Of a DNA stretch of 64,000 nucleotides, positions 35,801 to 48,141 are shown one piece after another. This DNA comes from Cercis canadensis. Its lineage: Eukaryota > Streptophyta > Magnoliopsida > Fabales > Fabaceae. The DNA is taken from the NCBI GenBank assembly GCA_003255065.1, contig QAOA01004723.1, positions 129,306-193,305 of the forward strand, read 5' to 3'. The translations under genes and the position numbers were made by a program. How positions within the stretch are numbered: position 1 is the stretch's first letter; every line of letters begins with the position of its first letter. The notes beneath the pieces are model-generated. The model made no database searches. It worked only from the letters and a program-made list of their open reading frames with translations, and was not told where the DNA came from.

Positions 35801-38800
35801 TGAAACACATTAAATATATTTACCTACATGGCTTAGCTAGCAAACAACCTAACCCCATCAATGTGTGTAAAGGGTTAAAATTGCAAACTAGACATAAATA
35901 CATTTATAGATTCCTCTCTGCACATGTTGATTATATTATATGGTCTAACGACATCAATCAGTTTCAAGTAACATTTTAGTAAAATGTTGAAGAAGATTTC
36001 AATTATGATTTGTATCAGATACCTTTGCATAACATATACATTGATCTAAAGATTCTATATAAATGAGTACATTCACCTGTATCCATTATGCTTATACCTC
36101 TTTTAGTTGATTTTTGTTTTCTTTTTTAATTTCAATGTACTTTTTAGTAGAGGAAGTAGACAAAGAATCAAAGAGAGATGAGGAACGCAAGGAACAGGAA
36201 GAAGTGAAAGTAGGGAACACGAATGTAATTGAGCAAAGTACCACAAGCTGTCTAGAAAGCAGAGAGACTGATTTGCAAACTTCTACAAATGAAGATTTTA
36301 ATCTGAGTGCTCCACTTGCAGCAACAAATCAAGAATACCAAACCTCAGGTGCACGATACCCTTCATATAGTTTTGGTTCCATTTCTTCTTATTTTGATTA
36401 TATAGAATGTCTAATTATTGGAATTAAATTACATACAAGTTATATTTTTAGTGGATGTAAACAATTCCTATTTCCTATTTCAATTTGTTGTCAAAAAGTA
36501 AATATCTATATACATTTCATTTGCAATAGATGGAATTGATGTATTATTCGTATTGGAAAATAATTATAGAGATTATACTATACATGACTCACATAAGACT
36601 ACATTCACATACATCATGATACTTATACCACTTTTATGTTAATCTAAAACTGGATTGACATCTACTTGTTTCAATGGATTAATCAATAGAAGAAGGAGGC
36701 AATCAAAAGAAAATGCAGAACAGGGATGTAGTTGAGGAGAGTACTACAAGCTATTCAGAAAGCAGAGAAGCTCATAAGACACAGACACAAGGATTCGACA
36801 TATCAATCAATAATTTCGATACTCAACAAAGGCTTCAAGAACAGAATATAAATTTCAGAGAGGTGTATCTTGAATCTTGTTTACTTCATGTTATCACTAC
36901 TGCAAATATTGCTAAGATTAGAAAAACTATCAATGAGTGGACTAATCTCAATAAGCCAGCTTACAATATCTTTTTGTTTTCTTGATGAGGCAAATAAAAT
37001 TTTTACATTGAAGTAAATAAGCTTATATATAACATTTGATATTGCCCAGAATATGAAAGAGTCTACGAAGGAAAGTCATCAGAAAGGCCTTGCACCGGAG
37101 AAATCAACAGAGGCAACTTCATCACTTGTAGGTTTATTGCAGTCTCTTTGGCATATAAGTATTTTGCATATGGCCAAAAGTTAAAATATTTCAGTGCTTA
37201 CAAATTATTTTTCATAGGATTTTGTCATTGAAGAACCAATGAGTGAACTGGTTTTGATGGACCGAGAAGAAGGACTTGAACAAAATCAAGTTACCATTGA
37301 ATTTATGGACAAAACTGATGTAACTTCAGAAGTTGTACATAATGCTATAGAACTTACAAATAATAGTGTTCCTATAGCTTCAACATCAAAGAAATTGCAA
37401 GAAGTTGCTAGGAGTTCGCCCATTTCTCAATCTTCCTCCTCCATAGCTAATGCAGCAGGTACTTTNTTTTTTTTTTTTTTTTTTTTTTATCTCAACTTCT
37501 GGTAATATTAAATACAAATCTTGATAAAATTGTGGTTTTCAGCCTTCACTTGAAATTTAAACTCATATATGCTATAGCTAATAGTGTTAATAATTTTCAT
37601 TGAAATTTAAATTAATAATCTTCATTTCATTCACTCCAAGCCATGCAAATTTTAATATTTTTAACTAAAGGCCATTCTATATGATATCCTTAATTTTAAC
37701 TAATGAAGATGTTAATTTACATGAAAAGGATCAAAGAAACAGTAGCAATCATTTAAATTATGTGCTNATTAAATACAAATCTTGATAAAATTGTGGTTTT
37801 CAGCTTTCACTTGAAATTTAAACTCATATATGCTATAGCTAATAGTGTTAATAATTTTCATTGAAATTTAAATTAATAATCTTCATTTCATCCACTCCAA
37901 GCCATGCAAATTTTAATATTTGTAACTAAAGGCCATTCTATATGATATCCTTAATTTTAACTAATGAAGATGTTAATTTACATGAAAAGGATCAAAGAAA
38001 CAGTAGCAATCATTTAAATTATGTGCTCTTCTTGTAGTATCTCGAAATGATAGTCTTTCTCTTCCATATCTGAGGGATTAAGTAATGTTGATTGTGTTTC
38101 TTGCAGTTCCTATAGGTGACCTTCCAAGTGACTTGAACCTCAACAATGAAATGAAGCAGTGGGACAATTTTGACAGTGGACTTGGTCCTTCAAGTATAAA
38201 ATTCTAATTATTGTTTTGCTAATTAATTTTTAGGCTATATTTGTTTTACAAAAAATAGATTCCAAAATCGAAATGACCTGTGCAAATGACTTGTTACCTT
38301 AAAATGGTCCTTGAAGATTTTCCCTCAGAAGCTCATGAGACATGATATATTAATGCAGGTTCCTTAGTGGTAAAACCTAATAAAGTAGTTCAATCAGTAC
38401 AAGATTACCAGGAAAGTGAACTCCAAACACAGACAATGGCAAGAAATAGAGGAGAATTACAAACTCAAGAAATCCATCAAGAACAGAAAATGCCACAGAT
38501 TAGTTCAGTAAACAGAGGACAGGTGTATCTCATGTCCTATTACACACCACTACATCTTGTAAATGTTGCTAGGAAAATTATATATAAGTGGACTAAATAT
38601 TGCTCAAAATTTTCTTTATTTTTCTTTCCTTTTTATGTTTCTCATTGATGTTAACTTAGTAACTCGTATATTTGTTGTTGTTATACAGAGTGTTAAAGGA
38701 AGAGCAGAGAAAACTGCTCAGAAAGATCCAACATCAGATAAACCAAAACTTGTAGTTTCACCACTGGTACGTAATTGATTTCACTCTCTTTAGTATAACG

Positions 38801-39848
38801 TATAATTGGAAAGCCTAAGATTGATGCCTTTGCACTTATTGATGATTCTTTTGTAGGAGGTTGTTAAAAATAAGCCACAGAGTGAACTAGCTTTGGTGGA
38901 CCAACTACATGCCCTTAAAGAAAACAAAAGTACCATTGATTTGCCTAACATATCTGATATACGTTTGGAAGTTTAGTCAATGCTATATTAATCGTAGTCT
39001 TTACAAAATTTCAGCATCAAGAAAATTGCAATTCCTTGCTACAAGTTCCCAACTTTCACCAATTTCTGCTCCCCCACCAGCTTCTCATCAATCTTTGGGC
39101 TCTGTGACTGAAACTTCAGGTAATGTTAGTCAACTTGAGCTGATTTTAAAATTTCATAAAATTTTTGGTAATCTCTTCCTTTCTTTTTCATCAAGCAATC
39201 AAAAAATTTCAATATTCTTAATTTACACTGTTTCTATTTCTGGGGTCTCATCCATTGCCTTCGGTTACTGGTACCACAGCTACTTCAGGTCCTCCCCCAA
39301 CATCAGATACTGCAATACCATCACTATTGCAGGACCTTCTATCTCGGTTGCATCTTCTCTTGTCCTCTGAGGCCATGTCTCATCTGCGGGATTGCTTTTC
39401 TCGCTACCCTTGGGCATTACATCTGCTGGAATCTTGGAGTGACAAGTCCTGGAACTGGTCCTATTTTGTTATTTTTGCTCGAGTGCTGTGTATTTTGAAG
39501 ACAACAGCAGCAGTTGATCTTTCTGAGTCCCTCTATGCTGAGTTGAATTCTGCTTTGAACGCTTTGGGCTGTGTTGGTTTTGATGCTGACTGGATTGCTG
39601 CAGTCCAAACTCGTGTTCGAGATTGCCAAGCTAGTTTAGCTAACCTTCATGAGGCCAAGGCATTGAGAGCTACTAAGGATGGTATTGCAGGTGAGCTCGC
39701 AGAGTTTGAATCGCGTGTAGAAGCAGTGAGAATGGAACTTGCAGGGTTAGAGTATGCTAAGAGGACTGAGCTTGCTGGAATTGCTGGTTTGCTAGCTGAC
39801 TATGCTCACACACAGGAGTTGGCTCGAAATGTTATAGGACTTCCTTGA
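32850..39848 (+). CDS. NLR unit A: LRR, modular linker and C-terminal helical domain (no NB-ARC)
   Basis: Thirteen exons with GT-AG borders join without a stop: 32850-33129, 33393-33913, 34985-35753, 36148-36348, 36690-36862, 37050-37127, 37218-37458, 38107-38193, 38359-38522, 38689-38766, 38857-38929, 39015-39119 and 39280-39848. The total is 3339 bases, 1112 residues plus stop. Exons 1-3 encode NLR-type LRRs (LKNLRELFVFNCGKLKIMF, LEYLTIRRCDQLEQI). Exons 4-12 encode a polar, charged linker. Exon 13 encodes a helical, Leu/Ala-rich domain (CFSRYPWALHLL, VGFDADWIAAV) with a coiled-coil tail. No CC or NB-ARC lies upstream before GnT-II. The true start is unknown; the first in-frame ATG is at 32940. 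It could be a truncated but transcribed gene or a pseudogene with a surviving frame. The model is mine, from splice consensus and comparison with unit B. Confidence 0.6.
33880..34352. repeat. 235-base duplication across the N at 34115 (assembly join)
   Basis: 33880-34114 and 34116-about 34352 are near-identical, including the end of unit A exon 2 with its donor, differing by a few substitutions and CTCACT repeat length. They should be counted as one exon end, not two. Confidence 0.85.
34735..34890 (+). mobile_element. SINE-like, tRNA-derived segment in a unit A intron
   Basis: An A-box-like CGGCTTAGTGG near 34745 and a B-box-like GGTTTGAATACC near 34785 are about 38 bases apart, the spacing of tRNA-derived SINE promoters. 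No clear 3' tail or target duplication was fixed, so this is a tentative call. Confidence 0.35.
37459..38027. repeat. T-run plus 260-base duplication across the N at 37767 (assembly join)
   Basis: 37507-37766 and 37768-38027 are near-identical intron sequence separated by one N. A T-run with another N (37466) begins the intron. Both are joining artefacts, so the intron is shorter than drawn. Confidence 0.85.
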
Positions 39849-40309
39849 TTTGGTCCACCTGCTGTTTCTACTTGTATCTAAAACTGTCATACTTTGAGTG
39901 GAGCGTATTTTTTCATGCTTTATAGGATGTGACATGATCAGAGTTTGATTTCCAATAACTAGTGTAAAGCAATGCTTAAAAGAACAAAGTCAAATTAAAC
40001 ATTTTCCGAGGTATGTTGAAGAAAGCAGAGAGTCAAACCGAAAAGAGATTATCACCATCTTTAATTACTTCAGCATACCCCGATGATATATTGAGTTATT
40101 GGCCACTAACCAGTTCTTGTTGGTTATTAATATCTGTTCTAGACAGCCAACCAACAGAACAGATGAACTTAGAGAAATGAGAAACCCACAAACTTTGTCT
40201 CCATAATTTGAGTTAGAGTAGACAAATCAGAACTTGAAAACAGTGTTATTGGTTTCAATATTCTGACCCATGACTTGTTTTGCTTTGTTTTATGGTTTTT
40301 TGTTCCACT
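39849..40309. other. 3' flank of unit A
   Basis: Non-coding sequence that includes the probable 3' UTR after the stop at 39846-39848. No further feature was seen. Confidence 0.4.
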
Positions 40310-40545
40310 AGAAACAACAACACAGAAGAGGCAAAGATGAAAAATGGAGGACAGGGATGTGATTGAGCAGAGCATGCTGATAGCACTTAGTGTATGTGTC
40401 ATAAAGTAGCTCAATCAGTACAAACCCAAAGATGTGATGCCTCGATCAATCGCATTGAAATTCACAAAAAAAAGTTAAAGACTAGAAAAGTGCCACCAAT
40501 TTGTTCAGTAAACTTGGAAGAAGTGTATCTTGAATCTTGTTACTT
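40310..40545 (+). pseudogene. Decayed linker-exon modules of the NLR tail
   Basis: After an acceptor-like CCACTAG near 40311, the frame reads MEDRDVIEQS, like the NVIEQSTT motif of the linker exons. Further on, VAQSVQ and PPICSVNLEEVYLESC match the later module (VAQSVQ...VYLES). Frames are broken between them, so these are scraps of the same tail exons seen in units A and B. Confidence 0.55.
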
Positions 40546-41009
40546 CTTTTCTTTTTCTTCTTAAATAAGGGATTTTTTTTTATTAAATTACAATCACAAG
40601 ATTATGTAGCAGCAATAAACAACACACTACAGCCATGAACCAAGACTAAGGCACGAATAGCGGTGTCTTATCATAAAACAAAGGCACATAGAAATATGTT
40701 GCAAAGTAATAAGAGAAAAGTTATATTGCCCTTCTTCTACCCAACTATTTCTATTGACAGAAGGGAAAATTAAAACACATAATACAAAATGTAAGTTTGG
40801 GAGAACAATGGGAGAGAAATTAACATGTAGTCTAAAACCATGTCAACATTGGAATACCAATTGTTAACTTGAAAAGCAGGGTAACTGCAAGCAAATATTA
40901 AATCCTTGTTTTAAGCTGACTAGGAAACAGAGGCAATGTGAGATGCTTATAAATCAAAATGCTTCCAGAATCATAACACAAATCTAAAACAATTTGTATC
41001 CTTTTAGAA
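40546..41009. other. Short intergenic stretch in the NLR cluster
   Basis: AT-rich, with a T-run near 40572. No coding feature was recognised. Confidence 0.35.
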
Positions 41010-42300
41010 TTGGACTCTATTTTGCTGCTTCAAGCTAAAGAAAGAATGTCATTGACTCTGCATGATATGCTTCATACCGTAGCCTTGAGGATAGCAAGCA
41101 AGCATATTCAAACGATTTTGGAACCAATGCCTCCTAGTTTGAGGGAATTGGCAGAGCATGCAGGTATTGCAGAACTAACAAAATTATATTACCACAATAT
41201 AAATGAATTTTCCCTTCAGTTCAAATATCTTAAACTTGAGATCTTGATCGTGTATAAAGAAGCTAGATAAAATAATAACATAAGAACATTAAATAAATAC
41301 GAGAAGACCCAAAAGTATATTTTAAATAATTATAGATATTTCATCTTATTCATAATTATATTTTTTAAAGTAAAATTGTTTCCAAAAGCTTATGACTTTC
41401 ACAATAGAATCAAAATTTTCGTATATCAAATTAAGTAATTTATTTCCTTTTGTCCTAAAATAGATAAAATTAGATTTTTTTAATTAATAAATCAGGGAAA
41501 TTGATATTGAAACTTTGGACCTGGACATTATAGAGATCACCTCTATTAATATTGGAGAAACATAATATGAAACATTTGCTTCCATACATATTAGCTACAC
41601 AATTTTTATATCCATTATTAGATATGCAGGATCTTCATTTTGTTTCTCTTTGTATGAATGTGCTTCAGGGTCATTCAATCTCTACAGTCTTAAATGCTGA
41701 TTGTAATATGTTGTCCAATGCTGATATCATTGTTTACATCATCAACTGCTAAAACCATGATGTCGAATTGACCATAGAAGGATGTTATTCCTTGGAGGAA
41801 GTCTTTGGAGGTCCTTATCCTCAAGATGGTCAGGCCCTTAAGCTCCCAAGGCTCAAAATGCTAAGCCTCATTGAAGTTTCCCATGGGTTTAAGTTGCAAC
41901 GACATGTAAAATATTTTGTAGAGCGCTGTTAGAGGTTGCGTGGCCGAAAGCCAAGTGCACAATATACCCTTCATATATTTATTGATCTCCTTTTACAAAT
42001 GTTGATCATATAAGTTAAATAAAATGAATTTACAGACAAGTTATGTTTTGGTGGAATGTAAAATAATTTCAATTATGAATTGTACGACTTTGTAACTAAT
42101 CATGCATGTATCTGGGTTATTTTCTTATTCTATAATTTAGTCATAAAATATACTCTTTATTAAATTATATTTGTTTTTATAATCTGAGATTTCATTTACA
42201 TGTACATGTTTCAATGGCCTTTTCATTAAAAGAAGAAAGCAAAGAACCTAAAGAAAATTGTTAAACACAATTCGNTGGCATATTCGTTGATCATAATAGA
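41010..42300 (+). pseudogene. NLR pseudogene fragment (NB-ARC end, LRR end)
   Basis: 41010-41270 encodes LLLQAKERMSLTLHDML and the following sequence up to LEILIVYKEAR. This matches B1 residues around 450-530 (the MHD-like site and first LRR) and then stops. 41271-41990 parallels the B2 intron and LRR-end exon (56045-56900), including CATTGAAGTTTCCCATGGGT, but with deletions and stops. 42230-42300 matches the next linker exon start. It is a deleted, non-functional copy. A single N lies at 42275. Confidence 0.7.
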
Positions 42301-44486
42301 TTTGGGTGAAGTTGATGAAGTTCACAGGATAAATTTATACATACATAATAAATTTAATGGGCGAGGATTATAATAAAAATTTGTTTAGTCATTGTTACCG
42401 AATCAAATATGTCACTATATATAGATATAGATATAGATATAGAAAAGGTTTTTTAGGCTACTAGTCATTAGCCACCTTAAAGCATATTAAATTCTAAGTT
42501 AATCACCATAAAATGAGTACAAATATATATGGCTGTTAGCCTCTTAAAAGCTATTATATTGATTTTGTTCAATTGCTTTATGATATAATAACCTTAATCT
42601 TAAGGCTCTCAATCTCCATTTAGCTACAATGCCAAATTAATAACATTAAACCTGAATTTAATAAAATTATTTTTATAAAAATATATTTTAACTATAACAA
42701 AAATTATCCACATATCTTGTTAATTACTAGTTTTATCTGATTTTCACCATTTTAAATCTTTTGAGAGTAAAAGTTTGAGTCGAAAATTACAATAATAGAT
42801 ACTTAAATAAATAAAAAAGACCTCTCAAACTCATTGTGAGCAAGGCGTGTCTAGAGTAGCCATATGAACTTCATGTCTCTATTAAAAAAATTTAGACATG
42901 AAATAATTTGGTCAATTTATTTTTTTATATTGATGTTGTCTTCTTCCTTCTTTATTTCACTTCATTTTTTTCTTTTCTTTTCTAATTTCTAAAAGGCAAG
43001 GCACGGTTCACATCAATGCATCAAAAACTGTTTCACTTTAGAGAAGATGCATGCGTTGTTCACATGGGCATGAAGATTGAAGAGAACCAACCAATGAGAT
43101 GCTAAGGAGAATAAAGGGCAATGGGGCACACTTGGGTAAAGCACAAATAATGGCAGACAGGCAAAAGTGATTTCAATTATCGAGCTTTTCTGATACTGCA
43201 AATCTCGCTTGCTAATCTCTTCAATTCCCTTTTCTGCTTCCGCTTCTTAATCAGTGTTTGTCAAGTTCATAGTTGCAGTCTTCTTAATTTTGTGTTGTCC
43301 ATTCTTCATTGCTAGCTCTCTTACCACTCTTGTTTGATTTCCTCTCAGATACTTGAACCAACTGTTTCTCTTTGTGATGTGCTTGTTTGTCATCAAACTC
43401 TTCTTCATGCGTGAATTTTTCTTTTGAGGTTTTCCTTCCTGAATTGTTCTACTTCCTCTTCTTCAAAAACAAAAAAACAAAAAACAAACAAAAAAAAAGG
43501 AAAAAAATTCACTGTCCCTCAAAACTGAAGATTGTGATCTCCATACGAATTGTGAGATGGAACAGAAAGCTTTGAGAAAGAGGTAATATACGTTTTCATT
43601 AGAATCACTACCTCGTTTAAAAGTATGGAAGTGAAAATCTTGATTTCTAAGCTCTACATTTCTGAACTTATTGCTTTTGCTTCTTAATGTGCGTGCTTGC
43701 CTTCAACTAGTCATATTTAAAATTTTAATTTCAGGTTTGTCAGTTGCTCTCCTTTCTATTAAGAAAATGATAGAAAGATTCCGTTGTTCAAAAAGTGTAA
43801 AGATTGTAAGAGAATTCAGAGAAAAGTATTCGGATAAGAGGCTATCATTCATCAGGTAAATTTCTATGAAAATACATGTCTCTCCTTTCCAATCAGTTTT
43901 GTATCTCTCTCTCTTTTTTTTTTTTTTTTCCTATTATTCTCATCTTTCTTTTCTCTTTCTCGAAGCCAAGACAGGAGGTTGGGTTTGTATTGTTGAAAAT
44001 GGGGTTAATATGTTAATCGAATCCGGTGAGGGGGCCATGGATCAGGAACTCTTGGTTAAGATTTAAGAGACTTGCCATCCTTGAAATTTGGAAAGGAGGT
44101 ATGTTGATGTTATTTAGTTGCGTTTCATGTTTCTTGCATTATGTAATGTTGGCCGTTTTACTTGTTTCACCCTTTAAGTCACTCACCATCACTTATGTCA
44201 TACTATCCACTTCTCAAGTTTTGGGAAGAAGACAAAGCACTGTGTTTATGTTGTTTATTTTTTATTTTTTGCCATATTGTTTGACGCTTCAAGGCATCAT
44301 CCTTGTTGCATGAATAAATGTGTTTTATATTTTGCTTATTTAATTTTGCATCTTGTTTAGTTTGTTTTCAATGGATAATTAAATTATTCAAATTCTTCCC
44401 TTTTAAGATGTCATAATTTCCTTGCATTCAAAAGTAATTTCCAAACATTAGAGAAGTTATATTAGAGAAGTTATTATTGCATACCA
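42301..44486. other. Intergenic, possible leader exons of unit B1
   Basis: It includes a TAGATA microsatellite at about 42420-42440. CT-rich sequence at about 43200-43450 and short open pieces with possible splice borders (43737-43856, 43965-44065) could be 5' UTR exons of B1 or unrelated. No protein domain was recognised. Confidence 0.3.
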
Positions 44487-45383
44487 TTTATATTCGCACT
44501 ACTCAATTGACATCATCTTAGGTAGAGGTGGCAATTGGGCTAGCTAGTCCAATTGGGCCATAGAGAATATCCAGGTTGTGCCGAGTTGGGCCAAATTTAA
44601 TTGGACTAGCATTTGACTAGTTCAGCTCAGCCCTAATATGAAATTTTATTTTTAATTTTTTTATTAAAATAAAAGTATATATATATAAATGTAATGCTTA
44701 AACTATTCACAACACAACATGATTGTAAGCCTACCAATAATATAACTATTTAATAAACACTATACCTCAATTTATACAATACAAAATGGTAAAAGTACTA
44801 ATTTAATTTCTTATAGAACACTTAATTTTTTTTTTTTTCATTTTTAAGTGACTTCACTAAATTAAAGAGTATGATTCATTTGCAACAAACTAAAACAATA
44901 AGCAAATGAAGGAATTTCTACAAATGAATGTCCACAAGAAACTAATAAAAAAAAATAATCGGACCATCAGACCAATCCAGCCTATCTGTTGGGCCTTGTC
45001 AGGACGGGCCAAAATTGGCCCATCTTTTTGGGCTTATATTTTTTTAGCCTAGCCCTAACATCGGGCTAAACNGGCTGGCCCATTGGACTAGGCCCATTTT
45101 GCCATCTCTAATCTCAATCATTTAAGAAAATAAAATATTTAAGTGGATCTAGTAAACCTTAAATTGTACTAATTGTATTAAGCTTTTGGAACGGTGCGTA
45201 GTTATATAAGTTGTCTAGTTTGGATCTTTGAACTGTTCAAGTGCCTTAATAGGTACGAACCGGCAAATTGGCCCAATTTTTGAAAATTGGTATGAGCTGA
45301 ACCAATTTTAAAATGATGCACAAAGTTTAAGAAAGACTTTATCTCTTACTACTCACTTTCTACTATAATACAAAAGAAGACTG
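44487..45383. repeat. Segmental duplication, copy 2 (partner at 31560-32413)
   Basis: Same order and content as copy 1, including the hAT-like element and flanks on both sides. A single N lies at 45072. It sits upstream of unit B1 as copy 1 sits upstream of unit A. Confidence 0.75.
44523..45110. mobile_element. hAT-like non-autonomous element, copy 2
   Basis: Termini TAGAGGTGGCAA and TTGCCATCTCTA as in copy 1. The right GGCC-rich arm is longer than in copy 1. Contains the N at 45072. Confidence 0.6.
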
Positions 45384-46854
45384 ATGATATTAGCAAACAT
45401 GCTAAATATTTTAATTCCCTCTAACTTTGTTTCTAGTTATCATAAACTTTTATTTTACCATGAAATTCAACAATGTTTTTTTTTATTTGTGAAATTTTAA
45501 TAGCATAGATAAAACTTAAAAGGTAGAGAGATGTGCACAAAATATAAATAAATAAGTAAAAGTAACTGTTGTACATCTTCTCTAATTGTTCAGGACATAA
45601 ACATGTAATAACCATCTTTAATGTGAAAATAAATTACTGCAATTGTCAACCCCTTAATATATTGCTTTGAAAATTTTGGAGAAGAGGTAAACTTTCAAAT
45701 TAATTACCTTTCTATGCTCTTTCTCATGTTTTTTTTTTTTTTTNTTTTTTCTGTTGTTGTCTTATTTGGGTTTGAAAATTCATATGCCTTTGTTGTATAG
45801 AGCACTCTTTTGATTAATTTTCTATAGCTTTGCCCATGGATCTAAATTTATGTGCGCCTTTCTGTGTTTGATTTTTGTTATTGTGCTAATTTTACCAACA
45901 AATTTAATAGGAATTATTTCCATCTTATTTGTTGTGGTATATGTAAAAGAAAGTTACTCAAGTGGGAATGCATGGGTTTGTTACACAATAAATTCAATCC
46001 ATCAAAAATTATGACTTTTATATTGAGAATCAACTCAAAATATGTATTTATAAGTCGTAAATAAATATATTTTGTGATATTAGACTTGAAAATTTGGACA
46101 TAGTATCAATCTTAGTTTTAGTTTCTACTTCATGTTTATTTGTCTTCCTATCTTATCTTCTTTATAATCTTTATCAATTTTAAGTGGAGCATTTGATTTC
46201 CTATAAAAACTACAAATAAAAAGAGCAAGGCATATTGTTTAGCAAGAGGAATAATGTGACAAGTGCACTTATTTGAAAAAGAAATTTTCGTGTGAAGTTA
46301 ATAGAATGACCAGTATCAACTGCAAAGGGTAAAAAATTAGCTCAATAATTTAGAATTGTTACAAGATATATTTGTTTGGGTAAAACATAATGGAGGATTA
46401 TTGGAACACCACTCTTTTTCTTTTCAAACCAAAGTACTTTGGGTCCAGTTAATTCTAAGCCATTCCAAACTAAGATTTAAGTGGGTGTGGATATGCCCGT
46501 ACTAGGAAAGAATTTGTTGAGTGTTCCTTAGGTGGTGATGTTTGATTGTGTTTTTTAGTAACCTGCTTCTTCTAAAACCAGTGTTGTTGGGTGGTATGCC
46601 TGTAGTAGTAGCTTTCTTTGGTGTATCCGATCATCTACAAGCTGATGAATACAATTTATCTATCTTTCTAGAAAAAAGAAAAAAAATAAGTGGGCATGGT
46701 TAAATATATGAGCTGCAGATATAATTGAGTTTAAGTGGTGTCACTTACCAAATAGCTTATAGTTGAATGGTACTGAGATTGTCCTCACGGCTTGTGAGTT
46801 TCACATTTGAATCCAGAGTCTTAACCAAAATGTACAAAAAAAGTGGTGTAAGGA
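45384..46854. other. Upstream region of unit B1, no gene seen
   Basis: AT-rich with a T-run and N at about 45744. A stretch at about 46765-46830 (GAATGGTACTGAGATTGTCC...) resembles 6465-6540 and is probably a dispersed repeat. Confidence 0.35.
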
Positions 46855-48141
46855 AATGATGTGTCAATTTTGGAGCAATTTTTAAAATTACATTTCTCAG
46901 TAATTTTTGGAGGCAGATATATATTTGTTCTCCAATTCAAATGATTTCCACTCTTTAAACTACTATCTGCTTCAAATGAGAATAAATTGTTACCTGCAAG
47001 CATTGTTAATAATAAGTACGATTTAGTTTTGATCTGGCTACAGTGTAAAGAGTATTAGTTACATCCTTGCCTACGTGACGCCTTTATAGACTATTTATTG
47101 TCTAACTTGTATATCAAATGCACGTCTTAATTGATGGCATTCTAATTTGTAATTGTGATTTTCTCTTCTAGTCAGGCTAAGGTGATTTTTATAAGATGGA
47201 GTTCGCTACTTCTGCAGCGACCGAGGTTATGAAACTTTTGGCACGAGCGACATGGCAGCAAGCTCGTTATTCTTTCTGTTTCGACTGTTTAGTTGAAGAA
47301 CTTGACGAAGAAAAAAAGAAGTTGAAAGCAAACGTTGAAGACATGCATGACAATGTTAAAGAATCCCAAGAGAACACCGTAAAAGTTGGGAAACGTCTTG
47401 AACTGGAGTTGGAGAAATCAAAAGATGTGATTAAAGAAGTGGATGAGCTGGTGAAAAAGGTTAAACCGAAGAAGACCTGCTGTCATGGGCCTTGTCCNAA
47501 TGATGTGTCAATTTTGGAGCAATTTTTAAAATTACATTTCTCAGTAATTTTTGGAGGCAGATATATATTTGTTCTCCAATTCAAATGATTTCCACTCTTT
47601 AAACTACTATCTGCTTCAAATGAGAATAAATTGTTACCTGCAAGCATTGTTAATAATAAGTACGATTTAGTTTTGATCTGGCTACAGTGTAAAGAGTATT
47701 AGTTACATCCTTGCCTACGTGACGCCTTTATAGACTATTTATTGTCTAACTTGTATTTCAAATGCACGTCTTAATTGATGGCATTCTAATTTGTAAGTGT
47801 GATTTTCTCTTCTAGTCAGGCTAAGGTGATTTTTATAAGATGGAGTTCGCTACTTCTGCAGCGACCGAGGTTATGAAATTTTTGGCACGAGCGACATGGC
47901 AGCAAGCTCGTTATTCTTTCTGTTTCGACTGTTTAGTTGAAGAACTTGACGAAGAAAAAAAGAAGTTGAAAGCAAACGTTGAAGACATGCATGACAATGT
48001 TAAAGAATCCCAAGAGAACACCGTAAAAGTTGGGAAACGTCTTGAACTGGAGTTGGAGAAATCAAAAGATGTGATTAAAGAAGTGGATGAGCTGGTGAAA
48101 AAGGTTAAACCGAAGAAGACCTGCTGTCATGGGCCTTGTCC
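46855..48141. repeat. 643-base duplication across the N at 47498, includes B1 5' end
   Basis: 46855-47497 and 47499-48141 match base for base at an offset of 644 with only about three substitutions (for example TATATCAAATGC against TATTTCAAATGC). Both carry the B1 start codon (47196 and 47840). The arrangement fits overlapping contigs from two alleles. A real tandem repeat would not be expected to end exactly at an N. The open frame at 47196 should not be counted as a separate gene. Confidence 0.85.

Noticed and set aside
43671-44313. Several overlapping short open frames with possible splice borders
   Set aside because: No domain and no consistent gene model. They may be leader exons of B1, so they are mentioned only as a possibility.
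47196-47588. Short CC-only NLR gene upstream of B1
   Set aside because: It is the same sequence as the B1 start (offset 644) and ends at the N at 47498. Best read as a duplicated contig end.
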